52,889 bases of DNA from positions 1-52,889 of the forward strand of contig NZ_VOAK01000005.1 of NCBI RefSeq assembly GCF_007859075.1. The letters are read 5' to 3'. Within the stretch, counting starts at the first letter, position 1; each line of letters starts with the position of its first letter. This document shows positions 17,089-24,520 of this stretch, piece by piece. A program made the translations under genes and the position numbers. The stretch is from Gemmobacter aquaticus. GTDB lineage: Bacteria > Pseudomonadota > Alphaproteobacteria > Rhodobacterales > Rhodobacteraceae. Below the pieces are notes generated by a model, which had not been told where the DNA came from, searched no databases, and worked only from the letters and a program-made list of their open reading frames with translations.

Positions 17089-18027
17089 ATGAAACTCAAG
17101 AAAGCACTGTTGGCGGCGACCGCTGTCATGGCCCTCGCAGTTCCTTTTGGCGCGTCGGCCAAGGACGTGAAAAAGATCGGCCTCGCTGTCCCGAACCTGC
17201 AGGCAGACTTCTTCAATCAGATCAAGCTGGGCGTGGAGAACTACGCCAAGGAAAAGGGCATCGAGGTCGTTACGGTTGACGCCAAGAACGACACCGCGAC
17301 TCAGGTCAGCCAGGTGCAGGACTTGATGACGCAGAACATCGACGCCTTCATCTACATCCCGGCTGGTGCCGCCGCTGCCGCCGTTCCCACGCGTCTGGCC
17401 CGCGAAGCCGGCATTCCGGTCATCAACGTTGACCGTTTCCCCGAAGGCGAACCGGGAGACACCTTCATCGGTGGCGAAGGCGTGAACTCGTCCTACCAAG
17501 TCTGCAGCGAGATCATCAAACGCGCTGGCGGCGCGGGCAAGATGGTCATCATCCACGGTCAGAAAGGCACCACGCCGGAAATCGACCGCACCGAGGGCTG
17601 CATGAAAGCCATCGGTGAAAACTCGGGCGTCGAACTGGTCGATGAACAGTGGACCGAGCGCTGGTCGGCTGACGAAGGCTTCGCCATCGCCCAGAACATG
17701 CTGACCGCACATCCCGACATCACCATGATCTTCGGTCAGGCTGACGGCATCGCGATGGGTGCAGCCAAGGCTGTCGACGTGGCCAACCTGTCGGACAAGG
17801 TCGTCATCGGCGGCTATGACGGCGACGGCTCGGCTCTGGAGTACCTTGCCAAGTGCGAAGGTCCCTTCGTCGTGACGGCGACCCAGTCCACCCGTCGCAT
17901 GGGCCGACTGGCGGTTGACTCGGCACTCGCCGTTGCGGCTGGCGAAAAGGTAGAAGAGCGTCAGGTTTCCGAGGCCGTTCTGACCACCTGTGACAACGCC
18001 GCTGAGTTCGTCGCGGACCACCCGTAA
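17089..18027 (+). CDS. Sugar ABC transporter substrate-binding protein, RbsB-like
   Basis: 312 residues. The N-terminus (MKLKKALLAATAVMALAV, then P-F-G-A-S-A-K) is a Sec signal peptide, cleaved after about residue 24. The mature part is a periplasmic-binding type I fold, with K-I-G-L-A-V-P-N-L-Q-A-D-F-F, a hinge-proximal I-Y-I-P-A-G-A-A, and V-I-G-G-Y-D-G-D-G late in domain 2. The chosen ATG has the ribosome site GGAGGAG. The in-frame ATG 18 bp upstream lacks one. Pentose, tetritol or other polyol binding is possible, and the pocket cannot be judged by eye. Confidence 0.94.
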   Translation: MKLKKALLAATAVMALAVPFGASAKDVKKIGLAVPNLQADFFNQIKLGVENYAKEKGIEVVTVDAKNDTATQVSQVQDLMTQNIDAFIYIPAGAAAAAVPTRLAREAGIPVINVDRFPEGEPGDTFIGGEGVNSSYQVCSEIIKRAGGAGKMVIIHGQKGTTPEIDRTEGCMKAIGENSGVELVDEQWTERWSADEGFAIAQNMLTAHPDITMIFGQADGIAMGAAKAVDVANLSDKVVIGGYDGDGSALEYLAKCEGPFVVTATQSTRRMGRLAVDSALAVAAGEKVEERQVSEAVLTTCDNAAEFVADHP

Positions 18028-18049
18028 TCCCGCTCGAGGTAGCATCGTC

Positions 18050-19537
18050 ATGACCACGCCTTCGCCGATCCTGTCGCTTCGTGACATCCGGAAATCCTAC
18101 GGACAGATCAAGGTTCTGCATGGTGTCGATCTGGATATCTATCCGGGCGAAGTCGTGGCGCTGCTTGGCGAAAACGGTGCCGGAAAATCTACGCTTTCAA
18201 ACGTGATTTCCGGGACTGTCATGCCCACCTCTGGTGAAATGAAATGGCTCGGGGCGGCGTACGCCCCGACCACTCCACGTGAGGCGATGGATGCAGGCGT
18301 GGGCATGATCCATCAGGAACTGAAGCTTCTTCCGCAATTGTCGATTGCGGAGAACGTCTTCGTCGGGCGCTATCTGATGAAGGGTGGCCGTGTCGATCGC
18401 AAGGCGATGGAAGAGCGGGCGCAGGCCGGCCTTAAACGTCTTGGCCTGGACATTCCGCCTTCGCGGCAGGTCGAGGGTCTTTCGACCGCGAACCAGCAAT
18501 TGATCGAGATCGCCAAGGCGTTGACGCTGAACGCACGCTTGTTGATCCTTGACGAGCCGACCGCCGCCTTGGGCGGCGACGAGACACAACTCTTGTTCCG
18601 CCAGATCGAGCGCTTGAAAGCCGATGGCGTGGGTATCATCTACATTTCTCACCGTCTGGAGGAGATCCGTCAGATCGCCGACCGCATCGTCGTGATGCGC
18701 GACGGTGCCAAGGTGCAGGAATTCGACCGGGGCGATGTGCCGGTCCGCACGATCGTCGAGGCGATGGTGGGACGGTCGCTCGAGCGGATGTTCCCGGCCA
18801 TTCCCGTCCCTGCCGAGGACGTCACGCTTGAGGTGGAGGGCCTGACGGCGCCGGACGACAGCTTCCGAAACATCAGCTTTGCAGTGAAGAAAGGCGAGGT
18901 TTTCGGCATTGCCGGGCTGATGGGTGCAGGCCGGACCGAGCTTGTGCGTGCCCTGACGGGTGCCGATCCGATCGCGAGCGGCAGGGTCCGGCTCAACGGT
19001 CAGGACATCACCCCACGCTCGCCGGCGGAGGCGATCCGCAACGGCATAGTGCTGGTGCCCGAGGACCGTAAATTGCAAGGCGTGGTGCTGCATCATTCCA
19101 TCGCCGAGAACATCGGTTACGCAAACCTCGACGAACTGACCAGCAATGGCTGGATTACGTCCAAGAAGTTGCACGCCTTCGCCGATGACTTCATCAAGAA
19201 GTTCGGGGTCAAGGGGAAAGCCGGCCAGAATGCCGGCGAACTGTCCGGCGGAAATCAACAGAAGGTCGTGCTCGCGAAATGGCTCGCCCGCAATCCACGG
19301 GTGGTCGTTCTGGATGAGCCGACGCGCGGGATCGACGTCGGTGCGCGATCGTCGATCTATGCATTGATCATGGATCTGGCGCGCAACGGCGTTTCGGTCA
19401 TCGTCGTCAGTTCAGACCTCGAAGAGGTCTTGGGTGTGTCGAACCGGATCATGGTGATGGCACAGGGAAAACAGGCCGGTATTCTGGACCGCAAAGATGC
19501 GAATGACGTCTCGGTCATGGAACTGGCAACGCTTTAA
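18050..19537 (+). CDS. Sugar ABC transporter ATP-binding protein, RbsA-like double ATPase
   Basis: 495 residues with two fused ATPase domains, as in ribose-type importers. Domain 1 has Walker A G-E-N-G-A-G-K-S-T, a signature region G-L-S-T-A-N-Q-Q and Walker B L-L-I-L-D-E-P. Domain 2 has the degenerate first motif G-L-M-G-A-G-R-T-E normal for this family, the signature L-S-G-G-N-Q-Q-K and V-V-V-L-D-E-P-T-R-G-I-D-V-G. The ATG at 18050 is preferred over an in-frame start at 17990 that lies inside the previous gene. Confidence 0.95.
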   Translation: MTTPSPILSLRDIRKSYGQIKVLHGVDLDIYPGEVVALLGENGAGKSTLSNVISGTVMPTSGEMKWLGAAYAPTTPREAMDAGVGMIHQELKLLPQLSIAENVFVGRYLMKGGRVDRKAMEERAQAGLKRLGLDIPPSRQVEGLSTANQQLIEIAKALTLNARLLILDEPTAALGGDETQLLFRQIERLKADGVGIIYISHRLEEIRQIADRIVVMRDGAKVQEFDRGDVPVRTIVEAMVGRSLERMFPAIPVPAEDVTLEVEGLTAPDDSFRNISFAVKKGEVFGIAGLMGAGRTELVRALTGADPIASGRVRLNGQDITPRSPAEAIRNGIVLVPEDRKLQGVVLHHSIAENIGYANLDELTSNGWITSKKLHAFADDFIKKFGVKGKAGQNAGELSGGNQQKVVLAKWLARNPRVVVLDEPTRGIDVGARSSIYALIMDLARNGVSVIVVSSDLEEVLGVSNRIMVMAQGKQAGILDRKDANDVSVMELATL

Positions 19538-19553
19538 CGGGGAAATGGGGAAG

Positions 19554-20342
19554 ATGTCCGATATCACTTTGAACGCGCCGAAGATGTTTGATCTCTCTGG
19601 CAATGTCGCCTTGGTGACCGGAGCCGGAAGTGGCATCGGCCAGCGCATCGCGATGGGGCTGGCACAATGTGGCGCCGATGTTGCGCTTTTGGACCGCCGC
19701 ACGGATGACGGAGTGGCCCGCACCGCTGAATTCATTGCGACCGCGGGCCGCCGCAGCATCCAGATTGCGGCCGATGTGACGAGCGGCGCCGCTCTGAACG
19801 ACGCCGTGGCTCGCACCGAGTCCGAGCTCGGTGCCTTGACTTTGGCGGTCAACGCGGCGGGCATCGCGAATGCCAATCCGGCCGAGGAAATGGAAGAAGC
19901 CCAGTTCCAGCAGATGATGGATATCAACCTGAAGGGCGTTTTCCTGTCCTGTCAGGCCGAGTCCCGTGCGATGTTGAAAAACGGGCGGGGGTCCATCATC
20001 AACATCGCCTCGATGTCGGGCGTGATCGTGAACCGTGGGCTGATGCAGTGCCATTACAATGCGTCGAAAGCTGGCGTGATCCACATGTCCAAGTCCATGG
20101 CGATGGAATGGGTCGGTCGTGGGATACGCGTCAATACCATCAGCCCGGGCTATACTGCGACGCCGATGAACACGCGCCCCGAGATGGTGCATCAGACCAA
20201 GCTGTTCGAGGAACAGACACCGATGCAGCGCATGGCGACGGTGGACGAGATGGTGGGGCCTGCCGTCTTTTTGCTGTCCGACGCAGCAAGTTTCGTGACG
20301 GGCGTCGACCTTCTGGTCGATGGCGGCTTCTGTTGCTGGTAA
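19554..20342 (+). CDS. Short-chain dehydrogenase, threitol/polyol-dehydrogenase-like
   Basis: 262 residues with T-G-A-G-S-G-I-G near residue 23, N-A-A-G, the catalytic Ser in I-A-S-M-S-G, Y-N-A-S-K (YxxxK), and the unusual aromatic ending L-L-V-D-G-G-F-C-C-W. That ending recalls D-threitol/sorbitol-type SDRs, so oxidation of a tetritol or other alditol to a ketose is a fair guess. Start ATG at 19554 follows GGGGAAG. It lies 16 bp after the transporter ATPase gene in the same operon and 4 bp before the truncated triosephosphate-isomerase gene. Confidence 0.88.
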   Translation: MSDITLNAPKMFDLSGNVALVTGAGSGIGQRIAMGLAQCGADVALLDRRTDDGVARTAEFIATAGRRSIQIAADVTSGAALNDAVARTESELGALTLAVNAAGIANANPAEEMEEAQFQQMMDINLKGVFLSCQAESRAMLKNGRGSIINIASMSGVIVNRGLMQCHYNASKAGVIHMSKSMAMEWVGRGIRVNTISPGYTATPMNTRPEMVHQTKLFEEQTPMQRMATVDEMVGPAVFLLSDAASFVTGVDLLVDGGFCCW

Positions 20343-20346
20343 GTCC

Positions 20347-20430
20347 ATGACGCGTCGCACACTGGCGGCAGGAAACTGGAAAATGAACGGCAACTGTTCC
20401 GATCTTTCTGAAGTTACTGCTCTGTATTGA
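20347..20430 (+). pseudogene. Triosephosphate-isomerase-family gene, truncated after 27 codons
   Basis: The frame reads MTRRTLAAGNWKMNGNCSDL and then S-E-V-T-A-L-Y before a stop. A-G-N-W-K-M-N-G is the N-terminal signature of triosephosphate isomerase, including its catalytic Lys. A full enzyme has about 250 residues, so only the first tenth remains. The stop falls where an IS3-type remnant begins (a TGACCTGG/CCAGGTCA inverted repeat at 20428-20453). Its place 4 bp after the SDR gene shows that it once belonged to this operon. Tetritol loci often carry such an isomerase (EryH-like). Confidence 0.85.
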
Positions 20431-20450
20431 CCTGGCCGACTCTGCCCAGG

Positions 20451-20640
20451 TCATGCCGCCAGTCTGAATGCCTCGGCTGGTGTCCGCATGGCAGGCGGCC
20501 GAGGCGGGCGACGGCCGTGGTTGCCTTGCCGGTGCGCGACAGGTGCCCGCCCAGAAGTTCGCGCCTGTGGCAATCGATGTTCAGCGCCGAGTTGCGCTTG
20601 GCCGCCCGCCTTCCGACGACGTCTTCCAATGGTCCACCCA
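20451..20640 (-). mobile_element. IS3-family transposase remnant with internal deletion
   Basis: On the minus strand one frame reads A-L-N-I-D-C-H-R-R-E-L-L-G-G-H-L-S-R-T-G-K-A-T-T-A, the middle of the integrase core of IS3/IS2-type transposases. Another frame reads R-P-P-A-M-R-T-P-A-E-A-F-R-L-A-A to a stop at 20451, their usual C-terminus. The part in between is missing. The hairpin at 20428-20453 may be the element's end. It abuts the broken isomerase gene and is the likely cause of the truncation. Confidence 0.75.
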
Positions 20641-20831
20641 TTGCTACGTCTCGATCCGTGTAGCATGAGCAGATTCTCACTGGATCCATGCAAGCCGCGA
20701 GTTGTTCCCGGCCCCTCGATGCCCACGACATTCGGGGGCGTCATGCAGGTGAAAATCACGGATTTGAGGAACCAGCACCTCGGGCGGGTTTCTCTGGATC
20801 TTCAGGTCCACCGGCCCCGAAAACGGGCCGA

Positions 20832-21000
20832 TGGACAAACTTCAGGAGCCTCTACACTGGTGAGCGTACAGGCATTTTTTGTCCATTGCCCTCTCGCAAG
20901 CCATTGATTTCATTGGCATGGATTTTGGGATGTACAGCCAGTTTGTCCATTTCAGCAGGCAAAATTTGTCCACTGAGAGATTCTGCATTGAAATCAATGG
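20832..21000. repeat. Cluster of TGGACAAA repeats and a 12-bp inverted repeat, IS-end-like
   Basis: TGGACAAA occurs at 20832 (plus) and, inverted, at 20878, 20942 and 20965. An exact inverted repeat CCATTGATTTCA/TGAAATCAATGG spans 20901-20912 and 20989-21000. The same octamer occurs twice at 30616 and 30649. Several copies of a short repeat at an element end is a feature of IS21-type sequences, so this may be a relict end without its genes. No coding sequence was seen in 20641-21030. Confidence 0.4.
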
Positions 21001-21039
21001 GATCCCCCGAGGGTGAAAACCCCATTCCGGCTGACATCC

Positions 21040-21284
21040 GCGGCGGGCCTGATTACGCCGCTTTCGCCGTGCGTCGTCTGGAATCTCGAGGCGCTGATCG
21101 ATCGCTATCGCCCCTATCTCTGGGTCTTCGGCCATACCCATCGGCAGACCGAGCTCCAGATGCCGGGCGGCCCCTGCTGCGCAATGTCTCGGTCGGCTAC
21201 GAACACGAGTTCCGGCTTGGCGATGTCCGCGCGCGGGTCCGGCGCGGGCTGATCGACCTCGATCAGATTAGGGAGGGGGTGTGA
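21040..21284 (+). pseudogene. Metallophosphoesterase, 3' fragment with frameshift
   Basis: The frame W-N-L-E-A-L-I-D-R-Y-R-P-Y-L-W-V-F-G-H-T-H carries the terminal G-H-T-H metal-binding motif of calcineurin-type phosphoesterases. After P-G-G-P the reading continues one frame over as L-L-R-N-V-S-V-G-Y-E-H-E-F, ending at a stop at 21282-21284. A single missing C near 21175 explains the shift. The N-terminal two-thirds with the other metal ligands is absent. Confidence 0.7.
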
Positions 21285-21521
21285 GCGCCATGACAAGGGG
21301 CAAGGGCACACAAGGCGTCCGCCCTCTGGTGCCGAGGCGGGGATGCCTGAGCAATGTCAACGGGCGCGTGGCAGGGCGAGGGTTCGCTCTGCCCAAAGCG
21401 CATCGAGAAAACGCGCCCAACCAGCCAATCGCGATCAAGAAGAAGTTGGCTTGAGCGGGCGCCCGCTTCCCGATCAAACCCGCTGTCAAAGATGCTGTTC
21501 CAAGGGAGGCCTCGGCCGGGA

Positions 21522-21884
21522 TCAGCGCTGCCGTTTCAACTGGCCTTCGAGTTGCGCGCCAGGCTCAATGGCAATCCGCTCATGCGTGACATCGGCGCGG
21601 ACAATAGCGGTTGAGGAGAGCATGACGTTCTGCGCCTCGATCGTGCCGCTGACCTGACCCTGGATGGTCAGATCGTAGGCCGTCGCCGCCCCCGTGATCG
21701 CGCCGGTCGGGGCGATGAGAATATCCGGCGCTCGGACCTGCCCGGTGACGGTCCCCCGCAGGTCGACCGGGCCAAGCGACGTGATCTCCCCATCGACCAC
21801 CAGGTCCTGCGCCAGGACGCTAGGCTTCGCGCCCGCCTGCGCCGGTTCCGGCAAATGTACCGTGACTGCCGTGCCGCCCGCCAT
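21522..21884 (-). CDS. Bactofilin-family polymer-forming protein
   Basis: About 120 residues of right-handed beta-helix repeats: V-V-D-G-E-I, L-R-G-T-V-T-G-Q-V, I-A-P-T-G-A-I-T-G, I-Q-G-Q-V-S-G-T-I, ending E-P-G-A-Q-L-E-G-Q-L. The hydrophobic-glycine spacing is diagnostic of bactofilins (DUF583), cytoskeletal proteins involved in cell shape and local wall synthesis. I start it at the ATG at 21884, which follows GGATGGAG. A start at 21926 would add 14 residues. It appears intact though surrounded by debris. A second bactofilin lies at 49334. Confidence 0.82.
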   Translation of the reverse strand: MAGGTAVTVHLPEPAQAGAKPSVLAQDLVVDGEITSLGPVDLRGTVTGQVRAPDILIAPTGAITGAATAYDLTIQGQVSGTIEAQNVMLSSTAIVRADVTHERIAIEPGAQLEGQLKRQR

Positions 21885-22099
21885 CTTGCTCCATCCCGCT
21901 TGAGTTACCCGGCTATTCAACAGCATCGCAGCCTATCGGCCAACGCCCGTGCTTGCGCCTCAGCGGCGATCAGCCGAGCGCAGGCGTCCAGCAACCTAGC
22001 CGAGACAGCCGCCTGCGTTGTCGACTGAGGGCGGAAAGCGGACAGTCGTTGCGGTCAGCATCAATGGCTGCTTGGCGTCTGGTTGGTGTTCGGCGTGGC

Positions 22100-22264
22100 C
22101 GGCGGGAAGTGACTTTCCGCAGATCGTGTGATGCGCTCAGCGTCGGCATCTCGATCATCGAGCAGGAGTTGCCCCAGGTTCCGGCGAGGTCCGTTGCCGA
22201 GAACATCGTCTTCGGACGCGAGCCGCTGGCCGGGTTTAGCCGGATCAACTCTAGCCGCATTATA
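22100..22264 (+). pseudogene. Sugar ABC transporter ATPase, internal fragment
   Basis: The plus frame contains V-T-F-R-R-S-C-D-A-L-S-V-G-I-S-I-I-E-Q-E-L and then S-V-A-E-N-I-V-F-G-R-E-P. This matches the segment after Walker A in RbsA-type ATPases (D-A-L-x-x-G-I-x-x-I-x-Q-E-L ... V-A-E-N-I-x-x-G-R). Neither Walker motif is present and the frame ends at 22312, so it is a relic of another importer. The rest of 21885-22433 shows nothing I recognise. Confidence 0.65.
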
Positions 22265-22433
22265 CTAGGGCAGAAGTGCGCACGAAAACGTTGGCCCGCG
22301 CCGCCCTTCTAACCCAGTAGAGAGAACCATTCGCCACCTGATTGATAGCAGGGTTCAGGAGAACGGAGGCTGGATCGAATTGGTCAGATAGCACTCCCGC
22401 GCGACAGTTTGGGCCAGCAAAGAAATGACTGGT

Positions 22434-23135
22434 TTAAAATTTTCGCTTGGACTTCATAGCTGCTACAAGTTCACGCCCCGCAGTCAGAATGTGATCACGA
22501 AGATATGGGATGGCCTGTTCCACATCCCGGGCACGGCACAATACTAGCAACTGCTGATGTTCAAGGGCAGCTGTTTCAAAGGCTTCGGTCAGCAAAAGCT
22601 GCAAGCGTACGAAACGTTCGACCTGAAGGTTTATCCCGCCAAGAATCAAAATGGATTGACCTCTTTCTGCGGGGCTCAGCAGGCGCCGGTGGAAAGCGGC
22701 GTTTAGGGAACCCCACCTTGCCATTTCCCGTTCAGTATAGACCCTCTCCAGTTCGCCCAAGATTTCTTGACAGGCGATGAAGTCCGCCGCTGTCATTTTT
22801 GGAATCGCATGGAGCAGTAAGTCACACTCGATCAAGGCGCGAAGCTCGAACAGTTCCATCACCTCGTCCGGAGAAATTGACGAGACAAAAGCCCCTTTGT
22901 GAACCTTCGTTTCGATCAAGCCCTCTGCCTCCAACTGGCGAAAGGCCTCGCGAACGGGCATCCGGCTACATTCATATTCGGCGGCAAGCGCCTCTTGAAC
23001 CAGCGCTTCGCCGGGCTGAAACTCGCCGTTCAAGATGCGTTCGCGCAGCGATGCGGCCAGGGCTTCTGGCAGGCTGAGGCGCTGCAGCTTGTGCTTTTCA
23101 GAGGGATTTCCGACTGTTGTCATTTCGCGCCACAT
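22434..23135 (-). CDS. GntR-family (FCD/FadR type) regulator, probable hydroxyproline-locus regulator
   Basis: About 233 residues. The winged helix-turn-helix (about 20-80) shows L-R-E-R-I-L-N-G-E-F-Q-P-G-E, C-S-R-M-P-V-R-E-A-F-R-Q-L-E-A-E-G-L-I and H-K-G-A-F-V. The C-terminal FCD ligand domain has E-L-F-E-L-R-A-L-I-E and the F-H-R-R-L and R-D-H-I histidines that bind a metal in many members. An operator-like palindrome lies over its start and again between the divergent hydroxyproline genes, so local control is likely. The start is uncertain: TTG 23144, ATG 23135 or ATG 23123. Confidence 0.9.
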   Translation of the reverse strand: MWREMTTVGNPSEKHKLQRLSLPEALAASLRERILNGEFQPGEALVQEALAAEYECSRMPVREAFRQLEAEGLIETKVHKGAFVSSISPDEVMELFELRALIECDLLLHAIPKMTAADFIACQEILGELERVYTEREMARWGSLNAAFHRRLLSPAERGQSILILGGINLQVERFVRLQLLLTEAFETAALEHQQLLVLCRARDVEQAIPYLRDHILTAGRELVAAMKSKRKF

Positions 23136-23145
23136 TGGATCCAAT
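23134..23145. promoter_or_regulatory. Palindrome at the start of the GntR gene (candidate operator)
   Basis: ATTGGATCCAAT is a perfect 12-bp palindrome overlapping the putative start codon. With its flank (TGGATCCAATCAACA) it matches the site at 27496 (TGGATCCAATCGACA) in 14 of 15 positions. Autorepression by the FCD regulator is inferred. Confidence 0.6.
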
Positions 23146-23223
23146 CAACATTTTCACCATAGCTTTCATTGGCTGGCGGGGGCAAGGCGAGCGACAGCGG
23201 ATCATCCACTTTGTTATGGGCCG

Positions 23224-23530
23224 TCATGACTTTGCGCGAAGCTGGTTTGGAAGCCGCGCCAAAGGCATATCCTGACAACAGACCGGCCAGAAAAATCGCT
23301 GGATCGCAAGGCTACCAACCGAAGTGCTGCGGCCGTCCGACATAGCCGGGAACGGACCGCGATGAACGACTGCATGGGCCACTACGACACCCGTGCCGAA
23401 TCCGTTCACAATCTGCCTGCCCGCTTTGTCTTTGAGATAGGGTAATAGCCGGGTTGCAGCGTCATGATCGAGGGAAGCAATGTGAACTGAGGCGTTAAGC
23501 TGTCATTCAAATGCCTGAGTAATCTGGGCG
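23224..23530 (-). pseudogene. 2-oxoglutarate-semialdehyde dehydrogenase, decayed 3' fragment
   Basis: On the minus strand the frame reads Q-L-N-A-S-V-H-I, L-L-P-Y-L-K-D-K-A-G-R-Q-I-V-N-G-F-G-T-G-V, A-V-V-H-R-G-P-F-P-A and S-D-G-R-S-T-S-V-G-S-L-A-I-Q-R-F, ending L-P-N-Q-L-R-A-K-S. This is the C-terminal end of aldehyde dehydrogenases of the 2-oxoglutarate-semialdehyde type, where H-x-G-P-x-P-A-x-S-D is typical. An in-frame TGA at 23503-23505 replaces the usual E-G before Q-L, and nothing of the remaining 400 or so residues is present. This enzyme is the last step of hydroxyproline catabolism. Confidence 0.78.
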
Positions 23531-23544
23531 CTTTGCGGTCGTGC

Positions 23545-23568
23545 GGCAGGGCCACCAATGACCCTGCC
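23545..23568 (-). terminator. Hairpin after the DapA-family gene (candidate terminator)
   Basis: GGCAGGG (23545-23551) pairs with CCCTGCC (23562-23568), a 7-bp stem with a 10-base loop. It lies 14 bp beyond the stop of the leftward operon. There is no T-run. Confidence 0.4.
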
Positions 23569-23582
23569 ACCACCGTTCGACG

Positions 23583-24476
23583 TCAGAGCGTTTTCAGGTC
23601 TGCAACTGCCTTTGTGATCGTGGCAATGACGTGCTGACGTTCAGCGCCGACAAGGGGAAGGCGCGGTGCGCGTGTCCACTCGGGGGCGCCATAGACGAGG
23701 CTCTCCCCCATTTTGATGTACTGGACGAGTTTGACATGCGTATCGAGATGAAACGACGGCGTGAGAACCCGATAGATCTTGCGCGCTTCCGGATATTTGT
23801 TTGCCTGGCAGAGAGCGAACAGGTTGACGCATTCCTTCGGCCAGACGTTCGTCATGCCAGACACCCAGCCGGTCACGCCAAGAGCGCAGCTTTCGACAAT
23901 AAGATCATCTACGCCGCAAAAAATGCTGAAGCGATCGCCGAACGCCACATACATGTCTGTCACGCGACGGATGTCGCCGGTTTCTTCCTTGATGCAGACG
24001 ATCTCCGGCGTGTCGACCAGTTCCTTCAGCACCTCTACCGTGCAGTCGACCCCGTATGCGATCGGATTGTTGTAGATCATGATGGGAAGCGATGAGGCCG
24101 ATGCGATGCCCTTATACCATTCAACCGTTTCGCGCGGGTCTGTCTTGTATCCAAGGCTTGGGAACACCATCAAACCTTGCGCTCCAAAGGACTCGTAAGC
24201 CTTGGCGTTTGCCTTGGCGCGATCAAGGGTGATCTCGGCCAGACCCGATAGGACAGGCACGCGGCCCTTGGCCGTCTTGACTGCCGCCCGAATGATCATT
24301 TCCCGTTCGACCATGTCCATTGAGGCATTCTCGCCCAGCATCGGCAGAACGATAACGCCATCGACGCCCGCCTCGATCAGTCGCTCGATACTGGCCGTGG
24401 TGGCAGCCAGATCGACGCTGCCGTCCTGGTGCAGCTTGGTGGTAACGGCGGGAAAAACGCCCTTCCAGATTGCCAT
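23583..24476 (-). CDS. DapA-family lyase, probable 1-pyrroline-4-hydroxy-2-carboxylate deaminase
   Basis: 297 residues of the dihydrodipicolinate-synthase/N-acetylneuraminate-lyase family. The Schiff-base lysine is Lys163 in I-V-C-I-K-E-E-T-G-D, and the partner tyrosine is Tyr135 in I-M-I-Y-N-N-P. In hydroxyproline catabolism a member of this family converts 1-pyrroline-4-hydroxy-2-carboxylate to 2-oxoglutarate semialdehyde and ammonia. Here it lies with an epimerase and a D-amino-acid dehydrogenase of the same route, which makes that role much more likely than lysine biosynthesis. It is last in the leftward transporter operon. Confidence 0.85.
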   Translation of the reverse strand: MAIWKGVFPAVTTKLHQDGSVDLAATTASIERLIEAGVDGVIVLPMLGENASMDMVEREMIIRAAVKTAKGRVPVLSGLAEITLDRAKANAKAYESFGAQGLMVFPSLGYKTDPRETVEWYKGIASASSLPIMIYNNPIAYGVDCTVEVLKELVDTPEIVCIKEETGDIRRVTDMYVAFGDRFSIFCGVDDLIVESCALGVTGWVSGMTNVWPKECVNLFALCQANKYPEARKIYRVLTPSFHLDTHVKLVQYIKMGESLVYGAPEWTRAPRLPLVGAERQHVIATITKAVADLKTL

Positions 24477-24520
24477 TGTGGTGTCCTTTCTTGATTGCAG
24501 ATGTTTCTTGGGGTGTTTTC

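Noticed and set aside
16789-18087. Long minus-strand ORF of 432 codons
   Set aside because: It lies wholly opposite the sugar permease and binding-protein genes, has low-complexity Asp/Gly/His-rich content and no family motif. It is an antisense shadow of GC-rich coding sequence.
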